Notes: generated from the sequence alone by a model not told the origin. A DNA stretch of 64,000 bases from CAIWHR01 sp963843595 (GCA_963843595.1 CAWJLG010000007.1:62001-126000); one strand, 5' to 3'. Shown: positions 44,703-54,382, numbered from the stretch's first letter. Numbers and translations: made by a program.

Positions 44703-46109
44703 CTAATCGCGCTGCCATGGGAAGGTTGCCGCCGCTTCCAGCCCGCCGTGCTCGAGATTGCGAAGGCGAACATCGCCTCCGTGCGCCTGCGCGATGTTGC
44801 GGGCGATGCTGAGGCCAAGCCCCGTACCACCCGTTTCCCGGCTGCGGGAGCCTTCCAGCCGATAGAACGGTTCGAAGACCTTTTCGATCTCGCTGGTCGG
44901 TATTCCGGGCCCGTGGTCACGCACCCGAATGGTCAGCTGATCAGGCGTTTCGTCGATCCGAATCTCCGCGTGCTTGCCATAGATGGCCGCGTTATCGACT
45001 AGATTGCCGAGGCAGCGCTTCAGCAATCGAGGCTCGCCACGCAGGGGTCGGGTGCTGCGTCCGTCAATCGTGACGGTGCGGCCTATGGCCTCGTTGTCCG
45101 CCTGGAGGCTTTCGAGCAGTCCCATGATGTCGACGTTTTTTTCGGGTTCGCGATTGCTCAGGCCCCGCATGAATTCGAGCGTCTGCGTCACCATCGCTTC
45201 CATTTCCAGCAGATCGGCCTCGAATTTCTGTCGCAGGTTGGCGTCGTCCAGCAGCTCGGCTCGCAGCCGCATGCGCGTCAGGGGTGTCTTGAGGTCGTGC
45301 GACATGGCGGTAAGGAGACGCGTCCGCTCGTCGATGAACCGGACGAGGCGCGTCTGCATCGTGTTGAAGGCGTGGGCCGCACGACTGACTTCGGCCGGAC
45401 CGCCCTCGGGCAGCGGCGGACGATTGATGTCGCGTCCGAGTTGGTCGGCGGCGGTCGCGAGTACTTGCAGCGGGCGGGTCACCCACCGTACTGCGACATA
45501 GGACAGGACGAGCACGGTGCCGAGCAGGATCAGCAACGTCACGAGCAGGCGCCATGGCAGGCTTACCGACTCCGGGCTGACCTGGGTATCGAACGTCGCC
45601 CAGGTTCCATCGTGCAACCGAACCTGGGTGAGGATCGATAGGCCGTCCGGAGGAAACCGGTGCATGCCGGCGGGACCCATGGGCCCGCCCATCGGAAGGC
45701 GGCCGCTCGGGCCGGCCGCTCCCGGCGTCCACGCGGGCGGCGTCCCTGTCATCGACACCCGAATCGACCGGTCATCGCCCAGTGCCGCTCGAAGCACGGC
45801 GGAGAACATCGCTGCGTGCGGCCCGCCCGGGCCTGCGGCGTCCTCGGCTGCCGGTTGGCGGTCCAGCGACACCACCAGCGGAGGAACGCTCAGGATGTCG
45901 ACGATCCGCGACCGCTCAGCCGGGCTCGAGGAGTCGAGCAGCCGCACGATGTCGGCGATCCGTTGCGCCGGTCGCATCCCGCTCGCGCGAACGAGGGCGG
46001 AATCCCGCTCGGCCAGGTTGATCGCGGCGCTCAGCAGCTGCGCGACGATCAGGCCGCTCGCCAGCACGAGCAGCAACCGGCCGAACAGCGAGCGCGGCAA
46101 CAGGCGCAT
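44703..46109 (-). CDS. EnvZ/RstB-type sensor histidine kinase
   Basis: 468-residue membrane kinase. It has a first membrane helix near residues 9-30 (LLLVLASGLIVAQLLSAAIN), a periplasmic loop rich in Pro, Gly and Met (GGPMGPAGMHRFPPDG), a second helix, a HAMP linker, the H-box LLTAMSHDLKTPLTRMRLR, and the ATPase motifs GNLVDNAAIYG, RDHGPGIP and GGTGLGLSIARNIAQAHGGD. The ATG overlaps the response-regulator stop. The Met-rich loop and the nearby Spy-like protein point to envelope or metal stress sensing (inference). Confidence 0.93.
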   Translation of the reverse strand: MRLLPRSLFGRLLLVLASGLIVAQLLSAAINLAERDSALVRASGMRPAQRIADIVRLLDSSSPAERSRIVDILSVPPLVVSLDRQPAAEDAAGPGGPHAAMFSAVLRAALGDDRSIRVSMTGTPPAWTPGAAGPSGRLPMGGPMGPAGMHRFPPDGLSILTQVRLHDGTWATFDTQVSPESVSLPWRLLVTLLILLGTVLVLSYVAVRWVTRPLQVLATAADQLGRDINRPPLPEGGPAEVSRAAHAFNTMQTRLVRFIDERTRLLTAMSHDLKTPLTRMRLRAELLDDANLRQKFEADLLEMEAMVTQTLEFMRGLSNREPEKNVDIMGLLESLQADNEAIGRTVTIDGRSTRPLRGEPRLLKRCLGNLVDNAAIYGKHAEIRIDETPDQLTIRVRDHGPGIPTSEIEKVFEPFYRLEGSRSRETGGTGLGLSIARNIAQAHGGDVRLRNLEHGGLEAAATFPWQRD

Positions 46110-46834
46110 CACGCTTCTCCCGTCACCGCGACGGCCAGCACGTAACCCTCGCCGCGCACGGTCTTGATCAATCGCGGCTCGCGCGAATCGTCGCCGAGGC
46201 GATGCCGCAGACGGCTGACCTGCACGTCGATGCTGCGGTCGAGCGGGTCCGCCTCCTTGCCCTGCGTGAGGTCGACCAACTGATCGCGGTTGAGCACGCG
46301 ATTCGGGTGGCTGAGGAAGATCCGCAGCAGGCGATATTCCGCACCCGAGAGCGGCGTCACCACGCCATCGGCGGAGACAAGCTGACGCTCGACCGTGTCC
46401 AGCACCCAGTCGGCGAAGCGGATGCGCTTGGTGCCGTCGGGGCGCAGATTCTCCGGCAGGCTGCGCGCGCGACGCAGGATCGCCTTGATACGCGCCAGCA
46501 GTTCCCGCGCGCTGAACGGCTTGGCGAGGTAATCGTCGGCGCCCATCTCCAGGCCGACGATGCGGTCGGTCTCCTCGCCGCGAGCGGTCAGCATGATGAC
46601 CGGAATGTCGGACGCTTTCGCGCGGAGATTGCGGCACAACGTCAGTCCATCGTCGCCGGGGAGCATCAGGTCGAGCACGATCAGGTCGACGCGTCCTGCG
46701 TCCAATGCCTGCCACATGGCGCGTCCGTCAGGCACGGCCGTCACGCGCATGCCGTTCTTGAACAGGTATTGGCTCAGAAGGCTGCGAATTTCCGCGTCGT
46801 CGTCGACGATCAGGATGTGATCGGGTACGTCCAT
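46109..46834 (-). CDS. OmpR-type response regulator
   Basis: 241-residue regulator. The receiver starts ILIVDDDAEIRSLLSQYLF, has its Asp in LIVLDLMLPGDDGL and Lys in DDYLAKPFSARELLARI. The winged-helix C-terminus has LSGAEYRLLRIFLSHPNRVL and SIDVQVSRLRHRLGDD. It is divergent from the Spy-like gene with 216 bp between, and likely regulates it. Confidence 0.95.
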   Translation of the reverse strand: MDVPDHILIVDDDAEIRSLLSQYLFKNGMRVTAVPDGRAMWQALDAGRVDLIVLDLMLPGDDGLTLCRNLRAKASDIPVIMLTARGEETDRIVGLEMGADDYLAKPFSARELLARIKAILRRARSLPENLRPDGTKRIRFADWVLDTVERQLVSADGVVTPLSGAEYRLLRIFLSHPNRVLNRDQLVDLTQGKEADPLDRSIDVQVSRLRHRLGDDSREPRLIKTVRGEGYVLAVAVTGEA

Positions 46835-47050
46835 GGCGCGATTTTCAGGCGGTTTCGGGCGGGCTGTGCGGGAGAAAAGTAACGCAGTGTGTCAATCGCG
46901 GCGTTCGTTGCACAGCGCTACCAGAAGGCTCGCCCGTGACATGCTGCGCTTACACGATGGTGTTGAAATCATAACCGTTGCGAAGGGATTTCCGGGAATC
47001 CTCCGACGACCCTTCGAACGGGTCTCTCACCACCGATTGGAGATATGCAA

Positions 47051-47548
47051 ATGAAACGAACTCACACTGTCGTAGCGGGTTTGGTCGCTGGCATTGCGCT
47101 CGGCGTCGCCGCGATTACGTATGCCCAGCCGTTTGGCGGCATGGCCCCCGGATTCGGCCCGGGCATGGGTATGGAGCCGGGCCATGGCCCGATGGCCGGG
47201 GTTGATCCATCGGCCACGATCGACTCGCGTCTCGCCGACATGAAGGCGCGGCTGAAGATCACGACGGCACAGGAAGGCGCATGGCAGACCTTCACTGCGG
47301 CGGCGAAACAGCAGGCCGCAGGCATGCAGGCGATGCGGGCGCAGATGCAACAGGACCCGGGGACTGCGCCGGGGCGCATGGCGCAGCGCTCGACAGCGAT
47401 GCAGCAGCGCAGTGAGGCGATGGCGGCGATGTCCGATGCGTTCAACGCGCTCTACGCCGTGCTGACGCCGGAACAGAAGGCCATCGCCGACCAGTCTTTC
47501 GGGATGATGGGCGGCCGCGGCATGCGGTTCGGTCCGCGCGCCGGCTGA
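47051..47548 (+). CDS. Spy/CpxP-like periplasmic protein (LTxxQ)
   Basis: 165-residue secreted protein. The signal peptide is VVAGLVAGIALGVAAITYAQ. The mature part has a Gly/Met/Pro-rich segment (GMAPGFGPGMGMEPGHGP), helices with RLADMKARLKITTAQEGAWQ and AVLTPEQKAIADQSFGMM, and a Met/Gly/Arg-rich end. It matches the LTxxQ family of periplasmic chaperones and metal-stress sensors. The second ATG (47051) has GGAG at proper spacing, unlike that at 47045. A strong terminator follows. Confidence 0.85.
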   Translation: MKRTHTVVAGLVAGIALGVAAITYAQPFGGMAPGFGPGMGMEPGHGPMAGVDPSATIDSRLADMKARLKITTAQEGAWQTFTAAAKQQAAGMQAMRAQMQQDPGTAPGRMAQRSTAMQQRSEAMAAMSDAFNALYAVLTPEQKAIADQSFGMMGGRGMRFGPRAG

Positions 47549-47556
47549 TCGGCGTC

Positions 47557-47581
47557 GGGGGGCGGGTGGCCCGCCCCCTTT
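47557..47581 (+). terminator. Rho-independent terminator after the Spy-like gene
   Basis: Stem GGGGGCGGG / CCCGCCCCC with a TGG loop, followed by TTT, 9 bp after the stop codon. Confidence 0.8.
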
Positions 47582-47613
47582 CCACGCGCACGAAGGGGCT
47601 GGCGTTGCGCACG

Positions 47614-47629
47614 TATGATCCGAATCATA
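47614..47629. promoter_or_regulatory. FNR/CRP-like palindrome TATGATCCGAATCATA
   Basis: TATGAT and ATCATA are exact complements around CCGA, giving TGA-N6-TCA. It stands 89 bp before the DUF4395 start, with an AT-rich possible -10 stretch (TTAAAGTTGAAATTT) in between. The half-sites match the site at 43966, suggesting one regulator for both. Confidence 0.6.
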
Positions 47630-47717
47630 GCCATGCGCCCCGGTTGCGCATTAAAGTTGAAATTTCGCATTTACGGCCCGCAATCACCTGGCGTAGCGCG
47701 TTGAGAGAGTTGCCAAT

Positions 47718-48471
47718 ATGAGCAGTGTCATCACCTTCGGTGAGCAAATCGGCGGGTACAACGTCAAGGTCCTGAACGAACGCGTTGTGCGTGCCGGCGC
47801 GGGCATCCTGTTCGCCTTCGCCATCGTTTCGTTCATGAATGCCTGGCTCGTGGGCAACTTCCAGCCGACGCGGGTGTTCGTGGTGGCGTTCCTGGTCGAT
47901 TTCGCGATCCGGATCTTCGTCAATCGCGCGCTACGCACCCAGCCTCATCATCGGCCAGTGGTTCGTGCGGAAGCAGCAGCCCGAGTACGTGGGCGCGCCA
48001 CAGAAGCGCTTCGCCTGGACCATCGGCTTCGTACTGGCCCTGATCATGCTGTACCTGGTCGTCATCAACAACATGATCGGGCCGCTCAACCTGATCGTAT
48101 GCGCCACCTGCCTGGTGCTGCTGTTTTTCGAGTCCGCCTTCGGCATCTGCCTTGCCTGCAAGGTCTACAACGCGTTTCACAAGGACAAGGCGCAATTGTG
48201 TCCCGGCGGTGTCTGTGAAGTGGTTCCGACGCCACGATCTGGTGCCAGCCTGGCGCACGCTGCCATCGTCGTCGCCTTCGTCGGGATGGTCGGCGGTGTG
48301 GCGTGGTGGGTCGCGGGTAATGACCCACATGCGGCGGCCCTCCAGGCCAGCGTGACTGATTCGCAGCCGGGTCCGGTCGACGCCGCCGATGCCGAGCGCT
48401 GCAAGGTCCCCGAATTCGCGAAGGCCATGGGCCACGAAGACAAATGGAAACTGCACAACAACTGCAAGTGA
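47718..48471 (+). CDS. DUF4395 membrane protein, one frameshift
   Basis: Inner-membrane protein of about 250 residues. N-terminal part: NVKVLNERVVRAGAGILFAF, VVAFLVDFAIRIFVN. C-terminal part in another frame: APSLIIGQWFVRKQQPEYVG, IGFVLALIMLYLVVINNMIG, ESAFGICLACKVYNAF and QLCPGGVCE. This is the DUF4395 pattern with its Cys pair near the end. An extra base in the GCGCGC run near 47927 breaks the frame. An extra C-terminal membrane helix and tail follow the domain. Possible role in thiol or sulfur chemistry at the membrane; not established. Confidence 0.8.
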
Positions 48472-48494
48472 CGCCTGTTCGAACGAGGGAGGCC

Positions 48495-48701
48495 GTGGAC
48501 AGCGACCGTCGAAGTTGGCTCGGGGCCGCTGCCGTATGCGGGCTGGGTCTGGCCATGGGCAGCGCCTGGGCGGCGCCAACCCCCGCGGTCGAATTCGTCA
48601 GCTTTGCGTCCGGATCGGGGACGCCATCGGGCGTGAAGGGGACTTGGTCGGCGGCGGATGTCGAAGTGGTACTGAAGGCCGTCCGGCCGCAATCACCATG
48701 A
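48495..48701 (+). CDS. Small exported protein upstream of the ABC ATPase
   Basis: GTG start with a strong GAGGGAGG site gives 68 residues. The N-terminus DRRSWLGAAAVCGLGLAMGS with AWAAP looks like a signal peptide (Tat- or Sec-type), leaving about 40 mature residues (FVSFASGSGTPSGVKGTWSA). The stop overlaps the ATPase ATG (ATGA), so it is coupled to the exporter. No family recognised; it could be a secreted cargo, a peptide or the remnant of a larger protein. Confidence 0.5.
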   Translation: MDSDRRSWLGAAAVCGLGLAMGSAWAAPTPAVEFVSFASGSGTPSGVKGTWSAADVEVVLKAVRPQSP

Positions 48702-49402
48702 CCCTTATTCGCGCCGAACAGCTCACCAAAACCTATCGCGCCGGTGAAGTCGAGGTCGCCGCGATCAAGGGCGTCGATTTCGAGATCGAACCAAAGTCGT
48801 TTGTCGCCTTCGTGGGGCCCTCCGGCAGCGGGAAGACGACGCTGCTCAACATGATCGGCTGCCTCGATCATCCGACGGGCGGAAAACTCACGGTCCTCGA
48901 TACCGATGTCGCGACGCTGGATCGGCGCGCGGCGGCGGAGTTTCGCGGCAAGCACATCGGCTTCGTCTTCCAGGACTTCAACCTGATTCCGGTGCTCACC
49001 GTTTACGAAAACGTCGAGTACCCGCTCATCATGGTGCAGGAGTGGCCCGAGGCCAAGCGTCGCCAGCAGGTGATGCGACTGCTCGAGGCCGTCGGGATGG
49101 CCGGGCAGGAGAACAAGCGACCCGATCAGATTTCGGGAGGCCAGAAGCAACGCGTGGCGGTGGCCCGCGCGCTGGCGACCAACGCGCAGCTGGTTCTGGC
49201 GGACGAACCGACGGCCAACCTCGACCACGACACGGCGTATCGCGTCATCGAGCTGATGAAAAGGATGCGCGACGAGCTCGGTACGACGTTCCTGTTCTCG
49301 ACCCACGATCCGAAGATCATGGCGGAGGCCGAAGTCACCTTCACGCTCGAGGACGGCCATATCCACCAGCATTCGGACCAAGCGGAGGCTGCTCATGCTT
49401 AA
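48698..49402 (+). CDS. MacB/LolD-type ABC ATPase
   Basis: 234-residue ATPase. Walker A FVGPSGSGKTTLLNMIGCLD, LIPVLTVYENVEYPL, signature ISGGQKQRVAVARAL, Walker B LVLADEPTANLD and LFSTHDPKIMAEAE place it in the MacB/LolD family that drives mechanotransmission-type transporters. It overlaps the permease gene by 8 bp. Confidence 0.95.
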   Translation: MTLIRAEQLTKTYRAGEVEVAAIKGVDFEIEPKSFVAFVGPSGSGKTTLLNMIGCLDHPTGGKLTVLDTDVATLDRRAAAEFRGKHIGFVFQDFNLIPVLTVYENVEYPLIMVQEWPEAKRRQQVMRLLEAVGMAGQENKRPDQISGGQKQRVAVARALATNAQLVLADEPTANLDHDTAYRVIELMKRMRDELGTTFLFSTHDPKIMAEAEVTFTLEDGHIHQHSDQAEAAHA

Positions 49403-50644
49403 CGTGCTGAAGATGGCCCTCAGGAATCTCGCCCGGTTCCGCCGGCGGACGTGGCTGACCGCGACGCTCATCACCTTGGGCATGGTCGCCGTATTGCTGT
49501 TCATCGCCACGGCCGGTTCGTTCAAAGCGATGATGATCGGCCAGTTCACCGATGGAGTGCTGGGCCACCTCGAAGTGCATCGCAAGGGCTACGTGGCGTC
49601 GATCGACACGCTGCCACTCAACCTCAACCTGCAACCCGCGATGGTCGGGAAGATCGAGCAAGTCCTCGGTACGATGAGCGAGGTCGAGGCCTATTCGGAG
49701 CGCGTCAAGCTGGGTGCCATGTTCAGCAATTTCACGGAGACGACGAGCATCCGAATCAACGGTGTCGATCCGCAGAAGGAGGCGGCAACGACGCCGCTCC
49801 TGCCTGGACGGGTGGTCGAGGGCAGCAAGGAGCGCCCGATGCTCAAGCGCGGTGAGATCCTGATTCCGACGCTGCTGGCCCGCGGCATGAAGGTCAAGGT
49901 CGGGGGACACGGTCGTGCTGGTCGCCACCAATCGCGACGGCTCGGTCAACGGCAAGACGTTTACTGTCAGAGGAATCATGGAAAGCATATCGGGCCCGAG
50001 CGGGCGCGATGGCTACATCCAGATCGACGATGCGCGGGACCTGCTGCGACTGAAGGAGCCGGAGATCAGCGAGATCGCCATCCGTCTCAAGGATCCCGCC
50101 CAGCTCGATCGGGTGCAGGCGCAGGCTCGGTGAGGAGCTCGGTGGCCTTACCAACAAGGACGGAAGGCCGGTCCTGGAAGTGCACACCTGGGCAGATCTG
50201 TCGCCGTTTTCCAGCATCGTGCGGATGATCGATCTGCTCGCGATCTTCATCAAGATCATGCTCGTTTCCATCGTCCTGGTCAGCGTCCTGAACGTGATGG
50301 TGATGGCGGTTTACGAGCGCATCCGGGAAATCGGGACGATCTCGGCCATCGGCACCCCGCCACGGCGAATCCTGTCGTTGTTTCTTACCGAAGGACTGCT
50401 GCTCGGCGTCGGCGGTGCCGCATTGGGAACGACGATCAGCCTCGCGGTGATCTACGCGCTCAACCTGCGCAAGCTCACTTTTTCGTTCGGCCAACAGCAA
50501 GACCTGCTCCTTTCTCCCACCATCAGCGCCACCGATGTGCTGACGATCGCCGCGATGGTGGTCGCGATGGCGTTGCTGGCGAGCCTGCAGCCGGCGTGGC
50601 GCGCCTCGCGGATGGATCCGGTCACGGCGCTGGGCCACGTTTGA
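49395..50644 (+). CDS. MacB/FtsX-type ABC permease, two frameshifts
   Basis: Membrane subunit of about 415 residues. It has an N-terminal helix (LITLGMVAVLLFIATAGSF), a large periplasmic domain (QFTDGVLGHLEVHRKGY, LPGRVVEGSKERPMLKRGEI) and three C-terminal helices (LVSIVLVSVLNVMVMAVYER, SLFLTEGLLLGVGGAALG, ASLQPAWRASRMDPVTALGH). Extra bases near 49905 (in a G run) and 50124 split it into three frames; removal gives KVKVGDTVVLVATN and QAQLGEELGGLTN. Works with the ATPase and the LolA-like protein. Confidence 0.85.
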
Positions 50645-50660
50645 TGGAATGGGAAAAGTC

Positions 50661-51391
50661 ATGAAAGCGCTGCTCTGGTTGGCCCTGTGCTTCGTCGCCT
50701 TGCCGGCGACGGCGGCCCTCGACGGGGCGCAGATTCTAGAGAAGGTGGATCGGAACCTCGAGCCCGAGTCCTACGAGTCGTACCGCAAGCTGATCGACAT
50801 CCAGCCCGACGGCAACCGGAAGGAGTACGTCCTCTACACGATGAAAAAGGGCCGCGACAAGGTTGTCGCGCTGTTTCTCTCGCCGCCGAGCGACAAAGGG
50901 CGCGCGACGCTGCGCATCGGGGACAACATGTGGCTCTACATTCCCGACGTGGGCAGACCCATACGAATCACCAGCTTGCAATCCGTGACCGGCAGCATCT
51001 TCAACAACGCCGACATTCTGCGGGTCGACTACACCACGGAGTACGACGTGGAGGGGGCGCAGGAGGAAAAAGACCAGTATTTGTTGTCGCTCAAGGCCAA
51101 GACGGGCGACGTCGGCTACGACCGGCTGAAGATGTGGGTCGACAAGCAAGCCCTGCTGCGACGACGATCGAGGCCTACGCTGCCAGCGGCTTGTTGATAA
51201 AGACGCTGCACTTCAAGGACATCAAGGATTTCGGCGGCGGCATCAAGCGACCCTCGACGCTGGAAACCGACAGTCCGCTGTACAAGGGCTACAAGTCCGT
51301 GATGCTGTGGTCGGGACTCAAGAAGGCGACCTTCTCGGACGAGATCTTCACCCTGAACTATCTGCCGCGGATTCCCGAGCTGCGGAAGTGA
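50661..51391 (+). CDS. LolA-like outer-membrane lipoprotein-sorting protein, one frameshift
   Basis: Periplasmic carrier of about 243 residues with signal peptide (LLWLALCFVALPATAALDG). It has ILEKVDRNLEPESYESYRKL, LSPPSDKGRATLRIGDNMWL, YIPDVGRPIRI and SGLKKATFSDEIFTLNYLPR, as in LolA-fold sorting proteins that accompany MacB or MMPL transporters. The frame changes near 51159; a missing base in CTGCTGC(C)G is likely, giving LLPTTIEAYAASGLL. The following gene starts 4 bp later. Confidence 0.8.
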
Positions 51392-51394
51392 TGA

Positions 51395-52699
51395 ATGCGC
51401 GTCTGTCTACGGCTGCTCCTGTGGCCGCTCATTCTGCTTTCTTCCGTCACGAGCGCACAGACGACGGACGAATACAGCTTCGACACCACGGCATTTGAAA
51501 AGAAGCCGTTCGAGCTTGGCGGCTATGCTCAAGCGGCGGGCGATGCACTGGCGGTACGTCAGGATTCCGTGTTCGGGCGCCTACTGGCACCCAATCAAAC
51601 CACTCACGCAAACCTGCAGCGAGCGACCGGCGTGCTTGAGCTCGTCGGAAAGGTTTCCTACGAAGCGCTCGCGTTCAAGTTTCTCGACTACTCGTATATC
51701 AGCACGGACCAGGTCCAGACCCAGCACGACAGCAAGGTCTACGAAGCGGACCTGAGCTACGGCGCGAGCGACGCGGTAACGCTCAATGCCGGCAAGCGCG
51801 TGCTGCGCTGGGGTACCGGCTGCGCGTGGAACCCGGTCGGCTTCGTCGAACGGCCAAAGGATCCGAACGATACAACCCTGCCTCGCCAGGGCTACGTGAT
51901 GGCGACCGGCGATTTCGTGAAAAGCGGCGTGGGTCCGTTCACGACGCTGGCGCTCACCGCTGTCGTGCTGCCGGCCAACGAAAACGTCAACGATACGTTC
52001 GGTCAGGGTGCGCACACCAACGTGGCCGCGAAGCTCTACGCCTTCATTGCGGACACGGATCTCGACGTGATGGCGCTAGCCAAGGGCAGCCGGCCCGGAC
52101 GCGTCGGGTTCGATTTCTCCCGCAATGTCGCCACCAACTTTGCGGTCCACGGCGAGTGGGCTCGAATATTCGGCTTTCAGCAGCCTGTAATGAGCGGAAA
52201 CGGAACGGTGTCGACGCGCACCGCGAGCGTGAACAGTTGGCTGCTCGGATTGCGGTACCTGACCGAGCGCGACGTAACGTGGATCGCCGAGTATTACCGT
52301 AACGGTACCGGCTATGACCAGGATGAATTCGAGACATTTCTGCGGTTCGGCGATGAAGTGCTGGCCAACGCGCCGCCGGGGAGCGTGACACCGCTCGTCC
52401 AGCGCGCCGTCTCACTGGCACAAAGCGGCTACGGCGCGCCCAATCCCGGACGCGATTACCTCTACGTGCGTGCCAGCGCGAAGGAGCCCGGCAACATTCT
52501 CTATTTCACGCCCTCGATCACTACCATCGTGAATGTGCAGGACCGGAGCTTCACCCTGACGCCCGAGGTCATCTACACCGGATTCACCAACTGGGAATTG
52601 CGCGGGCGGGTCGTGCTGCTGCAAGGGGAACGCTATACCGAGTTCGGCGAACGGCCCTACGATTACCGGATCGAATTGTATGCGCGCTATTACTTTTGA
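51395..52699 (+). CDS. Outer-membrane beta-barrel protein
   Basis: 434-residue protein with signal peptide (LLLWPLILLSSVTSAQTT) and a long run of alternating beta strands ending in RIELYARYYF, the C-terminal Phe of outer-membrane barrels. Middle parts include TLNAGKRVLRWGTGCAWNPV. It is coupled to the LolA-like gene. This ATPase/permease/LolA/barrel set suggests movement of a lipidic or hydrophobic compound across the envelope. Confidence 0.75.
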   Translation: MRVCLRLLLWPLILLSSVTSAQTTDEYSFDTTAFEKKPFELGGYAQAAGDALAVRQDSVFGRLLAPNQTTHANLQRATGVLELVGKVSYEALAFKFLDYSYISTDQVQTQHDSKVYEADLSYGASDAVTLNAGKRVLRWGTGCAWNPVGFVERPKDPNDTTLPRQGYVMATGDFVKSGVGPFTTLALTAVVLPANENVNDTFGQGAHTNVAAKLYAFIADTDLDVMALAKGSRPGRVGFDFSRNVATNFAVHGEWARIFGFQQPVMSGNGTVSTRTASVNSWLLGLRYLTERDVTWIAEYYRNGTGYDQDEFETFLRFGDEVLANAPPGSVTPLVQRAVSLAQSGYGAPNPGRDYLYVRASAKEPGNILYFTPSITTIVNVQDRSFTLTPEVIYTGFTNWELRGRVVLLQGERYTEFGERPYDYRIELYARYYF

Positions 52700-52744
52700 C
52701 GCCGCACCGGGCGCGCAACATGCAGTGACGACCGGGGCCAATCG

Positions 52745-54382
52745 ATGATCGAGGCGCATTCGGCGCGTCGCCGACCCTGCGATGCGGCGGTCGCCGGCCG
52801 CGAGGGCGGCATTCGCTTGCGTGGGTCCCTGCACATCGTCGCGCTGGGCACGGCTATGCTGCTGACCGCCGGCTGCGCGACATTGCGGACCGATATCGAA
52901 CGCGTTCCGTCGCAAGCCTGGCCCGACCCCGAGCACACGACGCTTGGGCGAGGCGCGGCCACAAGAATCGCCGCCTCTTCCGGAAATTCCGGTTTCCTGC
53001 TGCTCGACTCCGGGATGGACGCGCTCGCGGCGCGCGCAGCGCTGGCCGAAGCCGCCGAGCACACACTCGATCTGCAGTATTACATTGTCCGCGAGAGCGC
53101 GACGACACGGATGCTGATTTACCGAGTACTGCGGGCCGCCGAGCGCGGTGTTCGCGTACGCTTGCTCGTCGACGACTTGTCGGCTGCAGGCAGGGAATTG
53201 CATCTCGATGAGCTCGCCGCGCAACCCAACATCCAGGTGCGCGTGTTCAACCCGTTTTCCGTTCGTGGCTCGCCGGGCCTGCCGCAGGTCTTCGAATTCA
53301 TTGCCAGCGGGGAGCGGCTGAACCGTCGGATGCACAACAAGCTGTGGATCGCGGACAACGCCGCTGCCGTCGTGGGCGGGCGCAATCTCGGCGACGAATA
53401 CTTCGGTGCCGATTCCGCAATCGATTTCGCGGATCTCGACCTGTTCGCGCTCGGTCCGGTAGTGCGCGAGCTGTCGCGGAGCTTCGACACGTATTGGAAC
53501 AGCGAGTCGGCGGTGCCAATCGAGGCGCTTGTCGCGAGCCGGCCGAACGAGACGCAAGTGTCGCAACTGGCTACCACGCTCGGGCAGAGCATCGAACAGT
53601 TCCGCGACACCCCGTACGCGCAGGCATTGCGCGAAGCGCGCTTCGCGCGGCAACTGCGCCGGTTCGAGATGCCGCTCGCGATCGCGCCGGCCGACGTGCT
53701 CTACGATGATCCCGACAAGCCGGTGCCTCCCGGCGAGCAGGTGGCGACGGGGGCCATCCCGCCACGCCTCCGGCCGCGTGTCGAGAGCGCCGGACGCGAG
53801 GTCATCTTGATTTCCCCCTATTTCATTCCGAGCGAGCGTTCCATGGCCACGCTCATCGGTCTCGCGCGACGCGGTGTGCGGGTGCGATTGTTGACGAATT
53901 CGCTCGCTTCCACCGACGTTCCGGCGGCGCACGCGGGCTACGCGCGCTACCGCGAACGGCTTGTTGCCGGCGGTGTCGAAATCCATGAGATGCGCCCGCT
54001 GACGCCGAGGGAAGACGCCAGGCATCGGTTCGGATCCTCGGGCGCCAGCCTGCACGCCAAGGCGATCATCGTCGACCGGCGCTTCGTCGTTATCGGCTCG
54101 ATGAACCTCGACCCGCGGTCACGGCGGCACAATACCGAAGTCGCCGTACTTGTCGATAGTGCCGAACTCGGCGAGCAGGTGGCTCAACTCTTCGAGGAGG
54201 GCGTGCAACCCACCCATGCGTACCGGCTCCAGCTTGCCGAACCGAACCACGTCGATGCCGGACTGGTGTGGAACACCGAAGAGGCCGGCAAGCCGGTGCG
54301 CTATACGAGCGAGCCCGCGAGCCTCGCAAAGCGCTTTGCCGCCGGGCTGCTGTCGATCTTTGCGCCCGAGGACATGCTTTGA
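52745..54382 (+). CDS. Phospholipase D family lipoprotein (cardiolipin synthase C-like)
   Basis: 545-residue protein. The signal region ends with a lipobox (MLLTAGCATLR). Two HKD motifs are present: RMHNKLWIADNAAAVVGGRN and LHAKAIIVDRRFVVIGSMNL, with HTLDLQYYIVRESATTRMLI and ISPYFIPSERSM. It resembles ClsC/YmdC, which joins phospholipids, but lipid attachment points to envelope work. It may act with the upstream lipid-type exporter. Confidence 0.88.
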   Translation: MIEAHSARRRPCDAAVAGREGGIRLRGSLHIVALGTAMLLTAGCATLRTDIERVPSQAWPDPEHTTLGRGAATRIAASSGNSGFLLLDSGMDALAARAALAEAAEHTLDLQYYIVRESATTRMLIYRVLRAAERGVRVRLLVDDLSAAGRELHLDELAAQPNIQVRVFNPFSVRGSPGLPQVFEFIASGERLNRRMHNKLWIADNAAAVVGGRNLGDEYFGADSAIDFADLDLFALGPVVRELSRSFDTYWNSESAVPIEALVASRPNETQVSQLATTLGQSIEQFRDTPYAQALREARFARQLRRFEMPLAIAPADVLYDDPDKPVPPGEQVATGAIPPRLRPRVESAGREVILISPYFIPSERSMATLIGLARRGVRVRLLTNSLASTDVPAAHAGYARYRERLVAGGVEIHEMRPLTPREDARHRFGSSGASLHAKAIIVDRRFVVIGSMNLDPRSRRHNTEVAVLVDSAELGEQVAQLFEEGVQPTHAYRLQLAEPNHVDAGLVWNTEEAGKPVRYTSEPASLAKRFAAGLLSIFAPEDML

